DNA from: Chiridota heheva
Lineage: Eukaryota; Echinodermata; Holothuroidea; Apodida; Chiridotidae
Length of the DNA: 64,000 nt
Direction of reading: 5' to 3'
Assembly (NCBI GenBank): GCA_020152595.1
Contig: JAIGNY010001464.1
Location: 1,225,001-1,289,000 of the forward strand
The notes beneath the pieces were generated by a model, which made no database searches, had not been told where the DNA came from, and saw only the letters and a program-made list of their open reading frames with translations. This document shows positions 24,671-34,279 of this stretch, in pieces (within the stretch, counting starts at the first letter, position 1; each line of letters begins with the position of its first letter). The position numbers and the translations under genes are program-made.

Positions 24671-25065
24671 AATAATTACACTGTAGTTTCATTTTAGGTT
24701 TAGATTTATTCAGACTGTTTTCTCTTGTTAAATATTGACCACTTTTGAAAGGAGTATACTTGGCGGAGAACATGTAGTCGAGAATATTTGAATACAGTTT
24801 TGTATTCACCAGAAAGAACTTTCAATTCTGAACAGAATGGTTTTTAGATTACATCAAAAGCACTTGTATTTCATTTGAAGTTCAAATTTTTCCAGACTGT
24901 ATTTTTCTGCTAAATATTGACCAAAATGGTCAATTTTGAAAGGAGTATACTCGGCGGAGGGCATATAGTCGAGAATATTCGAATACTTTTGTACTCACCA
25001 GAAAGAACTTTCAATTCTTAACAGAATGGTTTTTAAACAGTTAAATTATATCAAAAGCACCTGTG
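24030..25065. repeat. Diverged ~190-bp repeats, four copies, interrupted by a microsatellite
   Basis: Each copy has GGTCAATTTTGAAAGGAGTA, TACTCGGCGGAGAGCAT, GTCGAGAATATTCGAATAC and CACCAGAAAGAACTTTCAAT, starting near 24,040, 24,230, 24,735 and 24,925. Spacing is about 190 bp except where the trinucleotide block at 24,560-24,675 separates copies two and three. A weak inverted relative may lie at about 23,835-23,890. Confidence 0.7.
24560..24676. repeat. GAT/AAT trinucleotide microsatellite
   Basis: ATGATGATGATGATGATG runs into AATAATAATAAT with scattered ACT and GAC triplets, about 39 triplets in all. Confidence 0.95.
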
Positions 25066-26318
25066 TTTCATTTAAAGTTTAAATTTTACCAGACTTGTTA
25101 TCCCCGCTAAATATTGAATGGGCGTATGATCAGATGATGGAGATACAAAATCCGCTTTGTCATATTGAAGCTCTCTCATTCAAATAACGTCGTTTAACAT
25201 AAGGAAATTCATTGGTTTTCCCGTGTGATGTCACAAAGTTCAATAAATTTGCATGATTTATTATCATAACGCCTTCAAATTCAAAATGCTGTAAAATGGT
25301 CAGTTTTTAACCGATTTTGATCAATTTTGTTTGCTTGCATTTATGGTTTATAGTCTATTTTCTTGAATTAAGATCAGATTGTTGTTACCTGTGCATATAT
25401 CCTTAACTGTATTATAAATGTTTAAATCAACCGTAGTCATTTTCTAATGAATATCTATACCTAATCATTTTTTTAACGACAAAAGTATTGAAATTAAAAT
25501 GTTTTTTGAGAATTTGAATGAAGGGCCCAGAAAAAAAGACTGATTTTCTGACTGTTTTTCAAATGTTTTGATCGCAAATTTTGTCGGTTTGATTGTCGCA
25601 AACTTCCCTCCATTTAAGCTGAAGTTGTAACTATAGCTGATCTTTAATTTTGTGTTACACTGTAATCTGTTGCTCTTTAATCCGTTGCTCTTTAAAAGTT
25701 AGTATAGCTAGTATGAAAATCAACCAACAATGAGAGGATGCATCAGAACCAGTTAACATTTTAATTTTCTGGTTTAACTTTGCAAAGACAAGGTGGAGGA
25801 CAGCAGGTCAGTCAAGGGGTTGGGTGTATATTGTGAGCTTGCCCTGGGGCCCTGCCCCATTTCAAAGATGCTCTACTAATTAAGTTTATCCTTTAATTTG
25901 AAAATTTTGATTGATTGAACATCTAAATTTTTCTTCATAAAAAAAAATTGAAATGCAAGAAAATAAAGACATAAACAAATAATTGACAATGAATTATATT
26001 TATCGTAAACTTGATAAACATTCCAGCTAGAATAAACGTAAGAAATATAAGGAAATAGCAAGAATAATGTGTTACAAAATTGAGGTAGAGTATATTATAT
26101 TTCAGATCAAAATATTAAAATTGAATTGAATAATCGTCATTCATTTTCATAATATCAAAGATAAATTGAAAGACTTAATAGCTACTAAAGAAGAAAAGGC
26201 AGTGGATAAGGAAGTTCAATATTTCAGTTTTATATTCTAATTCCTAATATTGTACATTAAAAGATTTGTCAAAACCCCGACTTTAGTTAAGACTATCTGT
26301 GATTTCACAGGGGGACAT
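25066..26318. other. AT-rich stretch, nothing recognised
   Basis: No gene, RNA or tandem repeat recognised. Confidence 0.4.
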
Positions 26319-26610
26319 TCAAAGGAGCTGATGGCCGTTTAGTAAGGGCATTAGTTTTTGCCAATTTTAAAGATTCTAACCAATAGAAGTCGCATCGCAA
26401 GGTCTGCTTTTACAGAAATGTTTACCCATTGCGCACAAGCGAAAAATTCAAAAAAAACAATGGAAAAACACGTACAAACTTTGAGTAACTCGGGTCAGGA
26501 TTTTGTAATGTTTATGATATTCCGTACCACTGGGTGCAAGAAAGGTATACAATTTTTTTATGAGACTTAACTAAAATAAGCCCTCACTTTTCGGCCACCA
26601 GCTCCTTTAA
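26319..26610. mobile_element. Short inverted-repeat element (AAAGGAGCTG ends)
   Basis: The left end AAAGGAGCTGATGGCCG and the right end, read inward, TTAAAGGAGCTGGTGGCCG give a 292-bp element related by its tips to 10,111-10,346. No transposase. Confidence 0.65.
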
Positions 26611-26849
26611 CACAAATTTCAAACCACTTGTCTTTTTGTGAGGCAGAGTGAGGGTGTGACATCACGTTTTTCCAATAGGCTATAAAGGATTAGTTCAGGG
26701 GTCAATCAAGTATCTTATAAGGGTGTTTCAGCCGATGTCATGAGGTCACATGACTTTGTTTACATCGCCAATTTGCAGGGAAAACTGACGTCTGTTGTAC
26801 ACTTACATACGTTTGCATGTTGTTACACAATATTACTTTTGTAAGCAGT

Positions 26850-26885
26850 ATGCCGGAATCGTGCTGTGCTGTTGGTTGCACTTAA
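26850..26885 (+). pseudogene. Possible THAP-type N-terminus (MPESCCAVGCT)
   Basis: ATG at 26,850 opens MPESCCAVGCT and then a stop at 26,883. Many THAP-domain proteins and P-element-type transposases begin with Met-Pro and a C-x-x-x-C pair in just this spacing, often followed by an intron or by N-R/K. The text after ACT is TTAAGTAATAG, which could be a mutated splice donor. Eleven residues are too few for a firm call. Confidence 0.25.
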
Positions 26886-27169
26886 GTAATAGACGTGTTT
26901 ATAATCCACTGATTCAGATTACTTAGAGGGTAAATTTTTCTTTAAAATAATATTTAATATCAACAAATTAATTCATCTGGCCAGTTCATTTGAACCAGTG
27001 TATGTTTATATGCCCAGCACGTGTTTTACATGTCCAGTGCCTGTTTTTATGTGTTAGCGCATGTTTTAGACCGAATCTGTTTGTTTTCCGTGTGATGTGA
27101 CTGAGCTGTGTGAAGATCAGACGTGTGAAATACTCAACGCGCAAAGCTCTTTCCTGCAAATTAGCTCCC

Positions 27170-27735
27170 AGTCAAGTTAAGAGTCACCTGATGAAATCCC
27201 TCTATCTAAAAAAGGACTTAAAAGAAACAAAACAGTGAAGACAGCATTCAAAACTCTTATTTCGTTAAGAAGATATCTAAGCTTGAAATTTGGTATCATT
27301 TGTGTAAAAACGATTGCAATCAGACTAGTTGTGATGTCATAGCCTCAGATTCCTCAGTCTTAATGTATTCTATCATATTTTGTTCTGCAATTTTGTTGCT
27401 TAAAACCCACAGGATATGTCAAAAAGATAATAAAACTGAATCTAGGAAGGGTATTCATAATATACCTCCTAAAGAAAGTTTAAGAAAGTATCATTTAAAA
27501 TGAAAAAATTATATACACTTTCTTTAAAATACATTAACAATTGTTAAGAATGTGAGGATAAAGACGCCAACTTTCCATAGCAGACTTAAGTACACCAGTC
27601 ATTTCTACACAGATAAGACAGAGCTTTAAAGTTGAATATCTCCTTAACGAAATAAGATTTTTGAATGTTTTCTCCACCATTTTTTCTTTCTTCTTCCATG
27701 AACATGCTTCATGTTCTACTAATCCTTTAACAAAT
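27170..27735. mobile_element. Foldback family B, copy 2
   Basis: The left half (AACAAAACAGTGAAGACAGC, CTTATTTCGTTAAGAAGATA) and the right half (complement of TCCTTAACGAAATAAG) are inverted repeats, and the whole is collinear with the complement of 15,745-16,270. No coding capacity. Confidence 0.65.
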
Positions 27736-28540
27736 TAAACATCTCCAGAACGGAAGTCTAGTGTGTCATTTGTCCTCTAAATAAGAGATCAACATGCCTG
27801 ATCAATAAATGCCATAAAACCTGTCCTTATAATAATATTCGTTCAAGCCAGTTGTGCAGTGATTTGTCACAAGTTGGTTGTATTGAAGATATCCTTAGGC
27901 ATCACCTAGGTGATGCCCTTGGATAAAATTCTAGAGATTAATCCATGTCAAGCCCACACAATCTGCCAATACAGTACATACACATATCAAAAAGTATCAT
28001 TTTTTCATCTTCTCATATACTATCTCTGCATACGTCATGGGTGGGTTTAGGAACTATTTTCCCAGTGGCGGCGATATATTTGCAACATTGGGGGGACGAA
28101 CTCAAAAAGTGGTGTAGCCAGCCATAAAGGCTTTATATAAGACTTCATTTTTTAGGGGGGGGGGGGGACAATGATATTCGTCTCCCAACAAAATTATTAA
28201 AGGGACATGTCCCCCCTCCCCCGGGATCACTGCCAATGATCCTCCCCATCCCCTACCACCACCAAAATATTTGGGGGGCTGGCATATAGAAAGGAAAATA
28301 GTCCATTCACCTTTGTGCAAAAAGAAAAAAAGAGGATGTTAAAATCAGTGAGGACCTCAATATTTCAGTGAGGACCTTAATATTTCAGTAATTCGTAGTA
28401 TCAACTACCCCCCCTTCCTCCCGCGGCAAAGAAATGAAGAAACTTCCTACACCACAACCTTGCCAGCCATCATAGTCGGAAGATTCCCACCCATCAAGCC
28501 GATGATGAGGCCTACTTCTGAATCCTTAATCTGGTTTTGA
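27736..28540. other. Non-coding stretch with G-run
   Basis: It contains a 14-base G-run at about 28,155-28,168 next to a GGTGTAGCCAGCC end-like motif (28,112) and C-rich patches. No gene. Confidence 0.4.
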
Positions 28541-30684
28541 CATATACTCTACCACGCGGCGATACTATCGTCGTTTTGTAACTACGTTTTTCGAAAAATA
28601 AAATCTGGACCTCACCAACATTCTATAGAGGTGCAAATAGTTTCATTGCAAAGATCTCGGAAAGATTTTTTATAGAATTGTTTTTTTTTTTTTTTTTTTA
28701 GGAGGGGGAGGGGTCTATATACACATTTTTTTTCAGCCAATTTTGTCTAAACATTCAGAAATTTACATTTTTGTTTAAAATGTCCCGAAAAATGCATATT
28801 TTCGAATAATTTACAAAAATTGCTTAGAAAATAAGTTTAGATATTTTCTTTTTATATACACTATCTAATCACATTTTGCTCATACCTGGTCATTATTTTT
28901 AAAATATTTGTAGAATATGTAAAATGTTGTGATTTTTGGTAATTTTGTGACCCTTTTTGTTGAAAAAATCGTGTGATCCACCCCTATATCGTAATGAAAA
29001 GTTTCAAACACCATTCTGTAGCGTAAACAACGTGCTTTCACATGGATTGCTGCAATAAAAGACATACTCTCGATAGTTGCTAAAAAGTTTTATAGCTACG
29101 TCACTAGAGTTATTTTTAGATTTTTTTGACATTTACGTTGAGGCGACAGAAGAATGTGTATCCCGAATCTTGTTTGAAAGTGAAACTGAGGATTAGGAAA
29201 AGTCAGAAGGCTATCGCCAGTGATGGAGATCTTTTAGTACCTAGACCCAACCCAGAAGAGGCCTAAAGATGATCAGAACCAGGTAAAATGAATTTTTCAA
29301 ATTTCTAAAATCGTGAGTGCAATTTGCAAACTTCATGCTTACTAACTTTACTCGTTAATATTAACGTTAGGCTTAGCTAATGTTAGTTCTGATCCGTTCA
29401 AAACTAAGCAAAAGCAGTGTAATTTAGCTGGAATTATTTACTTGTAATGATTATAAACAAGTAAATGGGTCACTAAAATCCGATGTGCTTAACATGAATT
29501 GTTTTTATTATAGTAATTTTGGATAAAACTTTACAGATCAATCTTTGATTTGTAGTGCAACAGTGCCCATATACCTATTTCTCGATTCCATGTTGTGAGG
29601 TTGTGGTGCAGTGGAGTAGGATTAAAATTCTAATGGGAAAGGGTCCCATTTTGTTGGAAAGAGAGACATGTTGGGGCAAGATACCAATGGTGGGGCCAAG
29701 TTGTCCCATGTAGGGGATAGTTATTTTCTTTGAAGGAATTTGGATCCTGGAAGAGGGCCATTTTTTTGTTAAGTGGGGGGGGGGGCATTTCCCCTGCTTT
29801 CCCCTTCCAATATAAATAAGCCAGAACCCCCACCCCACCCCCAAACCCTGTATTTCCTTGGAAACAGTTGAAATTGTATTTCTCTGAAGGATTTTCCGGT
29901 ATTTGGACAAATTTATTGACATTTTATATGCGGTACCAACTCACTGAAGGATTCCAAGTTTGTCAACATGATTACTGATGCTTTGAACCATTTTAAGTAC
30001 CTTTCACTGAGAATTCCTACAGGAATCAACAAAAGTAAGTTTCTACAAGACTTTTAGTATATCCTGAATAAATATAAGTATTTTCAAAGCTTTCAATGGC
30101 TAAAATTGGTTCATAAACTAAAAATTTCAAGCCTGCACATAATAAATGAGGTAAATTAGCATATCATTTGCATAACATTTTTATTAAAATTTTGGTGTAA
30201 ACATTCCTTTTTATATCATATTACTTGTGTGCATCATAGAAAGAAACAATGCATGTTTATAGGAAAGTATAGTGCCAAATCCTATCAGATAGATCATTGG
30301 CAAAATCAGAGGTCAATTTTTAGGCCAAAAAAATTGAAATTGACATATGAATTTTTTTCTTCCTCTAAAAAAATCATGAGTACTATCGAATGAAAGGTCC
30401 TTCTTTCAACAATTCATAAATTCTACCAATATTTTTTCTAATCAGCCACAAGAAAGCAGAATATCACAAAGATAACAGTTTTAGGATATCTAATAATCTC
30501 AATCAATGACCTCATTTGCATAAATATGCAAAATCCACCAGATAATTATGCAAATCAACATAAAGTTCAAAATCTTAGCTTTCTTTTTCAATAGAAAATG
30601 AAGATAAATTTGTGAAAAAGTCCCCTTTCCAAAAAGTTCCCTAAAATAACACTTGTAATCTCAAATGCTCTGGTAGAGTAAGGG
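28541..30684 (+). mobile_element. piggyBac-like non-autonomous element, copy 2
   Basis: The left end is TACTCTACCA (28,545-28,554, tip degraded), then GCGGCGATACTATCG; the right end is TGGTAGAGTAAGGG (30,671-30,684). The body is collinear with 12,047-14,100 over about 2 kb, including AAGATCTCGGAA, GGCTATCGCCAGTGATGGAG and the G/C-rich patch near 29,775-29,845. It encodes no transposase; the 115-codon minus-strand frame is not kept in copy 1. This copy keeps both ends and so fixes the length at about 2.1 kb. Confidence 0.8.
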
Positions 30685-30829
30685 ATAAGCCATCTAAAAT
30701 GCCACTTGTAAATAGAGTTGATTGTTGACCTGTCATAATATAGAAATTTACATTTAAAAATATATACACAAAAAATATAAAAATGAAACAATTTTTAAAA
30801 CAAGAATCATGAAAATTCACTTCAAAATT

Positions 30830-31345
30830 CTCCTGTTTGTCAATAAATCTGTGCATAAGTCTGGCCAATCATACTTGCATCTAAAGGTCTACAATCCCAT
30901 TCATTCTACCAGACAGACAGTCAAATGTCCCAACCCTGCTCCTGCTAAAATTTTCTTTGAAATTGGTGGTGACAGATCATACTCTGTTGCTGCCGGAAAA
31001 TTGTGGAATAATAATCTACCTTGCCATTTATACTTAATTTAACCAATTAACGCTTTACAATCACACCTCAAAACTTATCTATTTAAACGATCTTTTAATC
31101 TTTAAGTGTATTTTAGGTCTGTTTTACTCGTCTTTTTATCTCTCTGTATTTTATCCCCCTGTATTCTATGATCCTCTGTATTTTCTTATCATTCTGTATT
31201 TTATCCCTCTGTATTTTATCCACCTGTATTTTTAGTTTAGTTTGTTTGTTGTTTGACATTTTAACGTATTAGTTTTACTTGTACTGCGCCTCTGACGATG
31301 ACAATTAAGTTCTAAGGGGTACATTATAAATATATGTTATTATTA
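30830..31345 (+). pseudogene. CR1/L2-like retrotransposon 3' end fragment
   Basis: It translates as SYSVAAGKLWNNNLP, then after a stop LQSHLKTYLFKRSF, matching the terminal 'FSVAAPKLWNSLP ... FKKLLKTHLF' of CR1/L2/Rex-type reverse transcriptases. The 3' end is a TTATTATTATTAG-type short repeat at about 31,336-31,350, which fits the microsatellite-like tails of this group. Strongly 5'-truncated. Confidence 0.75.
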
Positions 31346-31635
31346 TTAGCATTTATTATGAAGAGTTCTTCTTCTTCTCTTCTTACCAGGAGAGAAAATT
31401 AAACTGCCTCAAGGTTCTTGTGTCACAACCTCAGCATGTGCTGTTTTACATATTTGTTTACACTTTATGTACTAGTTTTACTTGTACTGCACTCCTGACG
31501 ATTTAGTTCTAAGGGGCGCATTATAAATATATGTTATTATTATTAGCATTTATTATAAAGAGTTCTTCTTCTCTTTTTATCAGGAGAGAAAATGAAACTG
31601 CCTCTAATTTTCTTTGTGTCACAACCTCTGCATGA
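31262..31635. repeat. ~175-200-bp tandem duplication of the CR1/L2-like tail
   Basis: Two copies (about 31,265-31,440 and 31,462-31,635) share GTTTTACTTGTACTGC, CATTATAAATATATGTTATT, AAGAGTTCTTCTTC and CAGGAGAGAAAATTAAACTG (AATGAAACTG in the second). Copies differ by small deletions. Confidence 0.8.
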
Positions 31636-31717
31636 AAAAAGAGATACAGGGTGACCTATCAAACTACTTCCAAAAGATCAAATGGGCAAGATTTCAAGAA
31701 CTGCATGCTGGATAAAG

Positions 31718-32440
31718 GGTATGGAAGGCCACCACAAAAGCATGCTGGACAGAGGGGTATGGAAGGCCATCACAAAAGCATGCTGGACAGAGGGGTATGG
31801 AAGGCCATCACAAAAGCATGCTGGACAGAAGGGTATGGAAGGCTATCACAAAAGTATGCTGGACAGAGGGGTATGGAAGGCCATCACAAAAGCATGCTGG
31901 ACAGAGGGTATGGAGGGCCATCACAAAAGCATGCTGGACAGAGGGGTATGGAAGGCCATCACAAAAGCATGCTGGACAGGGGGTATGGAAGGCCATCACA
32001 AAAGCATGCTGGACAGGGGGTATGGAAGGCTATCACAAAAGCATGCTGGACAGAGGGGTATGGAATGCCATCACAAAAGCATACTGGACAGAGGAGTATG
32101 GAAGGCCATCACAAAAGCATGCTGGACAGAGGGGTATGGAAGGCCATCACAAAAGCATGCTGGACAGAGGGTATGGAAGGCCATCACAAAAGCATGCTTG
32201 ACAGAGGGGTATGGAAGGCCATCACAAAAGCATGCTGGACAGAGGGGTATGGAAGGCCATCACAAAAGCATGCTAGACAGAGGGGTATGGAAGGCCATCA
32301 CAAAAGCATGCTGGACAGAGGGGTATGGAAGGCCATCACAAAAGCATGCTGGACAGAGGGGTATGGAAAGCCATCACAAAAGCATGCTGGACAGAGGGGT
32401 ATGGAAGGCCATCACAAAAGCATGCTGGACAGGGTTATGG
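31718..32440. repeat. 39-bp minisatellite, ~18-19 copies
   Basis: The unit is GGTATGGAAGGCCATCACAA plus AAGCATGCTGGACAGAGGG, 39 bp, very uniform, with occasional loss of one G. As 39 is 13 codons, all three plus-strand frames stay open over long distances (up to 276 codons), giving 13-residue repeats such as GYGRPSQKHAGQR. The single-G losses shift frames between units without selection against it, which argues against a protein. Confidence 0.95.
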
Positions 32441-32455
32441 AAGCTCATCACATAA

Positions 32456-33470
32456 GTCTAACCTTCATAGTCGTGCCATAAGCAAGTAAGCATGAAGAGG
32501 TCCCAATTCAATGGCTGGCACACACATAACAATGAATTAGTCACCAAGTGACATAGCTGCAGACATCTTCAATTGCTTTTAAACTGTGGGCCAATGACCA
32601 AATTTCTCTTCCTGTCTTCCTCTTTGAGCAACTCAAAAACTACAGCTGTGGGGAATAACTTGCTTATTAATCAACTATAAAGTTTCACAAAATGTTGTCA
32701 GATGTTAAGGAGTAATTAGCAAAACAATTAATTAACCTCCTCCAAGGTTCACATCGAGGGTCTACATTTGACCTCCAGATGCAGGAAATGAAATCACTCA
32801 GAGGCAGGAAATTAAATCACTCAGAGGCAAAGCTATAATACAAAGTTAGGTTGGTTTGAATTGACAGCACTGCCAGTCTACTGAGAGGGGGCAGCAGAGG
32901 AAGTCATGGCTTGCCCTGAGAGCTATTTTGTGCTCTTTTGAAGTATAGTGAATTTTTACTCTCAAAATTTTTGAGATTGTTGGGAGCTAATTGAAAGGAA
33001 TTCAGCTTTATTTGTTGAAATAATTACCCTTTTTTTGCTTAGTATAGTGATTATCAAAAGTATGCATTTGTTCTTAAAAATGAATTAAACATCTTTTTAC
33101 TAAAGAAGAAAGTGGAGTTGGCGCCTTTGAACCATGGCGATGGGTCATACTAAGGTGTAGTTATGAATCTATGATTCACCATCTGAAGAAGTTTTGAAAA
33201 ATACATTCAGTCTGTAAAATACAGTATTTATAAAATATATTGATAATTCTAAAGAATATGATTACACTCTTCTAAAACCTTTTAAAACCTGACACCACCT
33301 CAATAAAAGAAAAAAAATAAGAATTCTCTTCAAAGTTCTGTTTGCTTTTTGTCCACTGACGTACAAGACAGACATGTGTGATCACTCAACTAATCCTTTA
33401 AAATGTGACTCTTAACTTGGGTCATAATGGTGAGATATTTCACAATGGTCATATCCAAGTTGCTTTCAAG
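32456..33470. other. Non-coding stretch, nothing recognised
   Basis: A 26-bp segment (GAAATCACTCAGAGGCAG) is doubled at about 32,782-32,833. Nothing else is recognised. Confidence 0.4.
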
Positions 33471-33473
33471 CAG

Positions 33474-33562
33474 AATCAATCACTTTTTGTCAATCACTTT
33501 TTGTCAATCACTTTTTGTCAATCAATTTTTGTCAATCACTTTTTGTCAATTACTTTTTTTTT
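33474..33562. repeat. 15-bp tandem repeat, ~6 copies
   Basis: The unit is TCAATCACTTTTTGT; the last copies are degenerate and run into a T-run. Confidence 0.9.
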
Positions 33563-34025
33563 TTATGGATCACAATTATAATGGATCACTTGAACTCCTC
33601 CTGGGGCAGAAAAAAATATTTCACTTTCTGGGATCTTAGAAAGTTTTTAAAACATTTCCAGTCTGTGAGTATACAACAACTACAATAACCTAACTGAATG
33701 CTTTCAAACGTTTTATCCCATTTCCTTTCCAATTTCCTTTTTGCTTTCTCCATTTTTTTCTTATTTTTTTTCCTTCTTTTTTATCTTTTCCTCTACTTTC
33801 TCTTGCTGGAGATCTGAAATTATTTTCGGAATCATCGGTGTCGTGGTCTGCTATATTTTCAATCCCAGAAGTCCTCACCAAGAGATGAATCAAGATATAC
33901 AAAATATATTACAAAGTTATCTTACAAAAATACGATCATGATTTCTTACTATAAATTTCATCCTGATAATTTTAAATAATCAAAGAGTAGTAACAAAATT
34001 TTTAAATCATAATGTGATGCATCGC
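33563..34025. other. Downstream flank of the P450 gene
   Basis: It contains a pyrimidine-rich tract at about 33,715-33,805 similar in character to 44,700-45,070. The 3' untranslated region of the P450 must lie here, but no clear AATAAA on the minus strand was seen near the stop. Confidence 0.4.
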
Positions 34026-34279
34026 TTAAAATCTCTTGTTTGCAACAATCTCATAATCAGCTAAGATGTTTCCCAAGGCGACTTCGAGACGATTATCAAG
34101 AGAAATATCTTCCTTGCCGGGTGGCTTCTTGAAGGTGTAGTGCTGGAAAAGCCAGGTGAAGAGAAGGAATAACTCAGCCTTGGCAATTGACTCTCCAACG
34201 CACACACGGCGTCCAGTTGAGAATGGCATGAATCCGTTTGGATGGAGGCGTAAGGTGCCAGCCTCATCCAGGAAATGCT
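34026..34279 (-). CDS. P450 last exon with haem-binding loop and stop
   Basis: Exon of 254 nt ending in TAA. The acceptor is TTCTTGTCAG before AGCATTTC. It encodes EHFLDEAG, the haem loop FMPFSTGRRVCVGE with the axial Cys, the L-helix SIAKAELFLLFTWLFQ, and a 40-odd-residue C-terminal beta region ending VANKRF. I saw no canonical AATAAA on the minus strand immediately downstream, so the cleavage site is not placed. Confidence 0.96.

Noticed and set aside
29575-29922. 115-codon minus-strand frame in the 2-kb transposon
   Set aside because: Not conserved in the homologous copy at 12,047-14,110 and without transposase motifs.
31651-32481. 276-codon plus-strand frame (13-residue repeats)
   Set aside because: A by-product of a 39-bp unit; the other two plus frames are open over much of the same stretch and single-G losses move units between frames.
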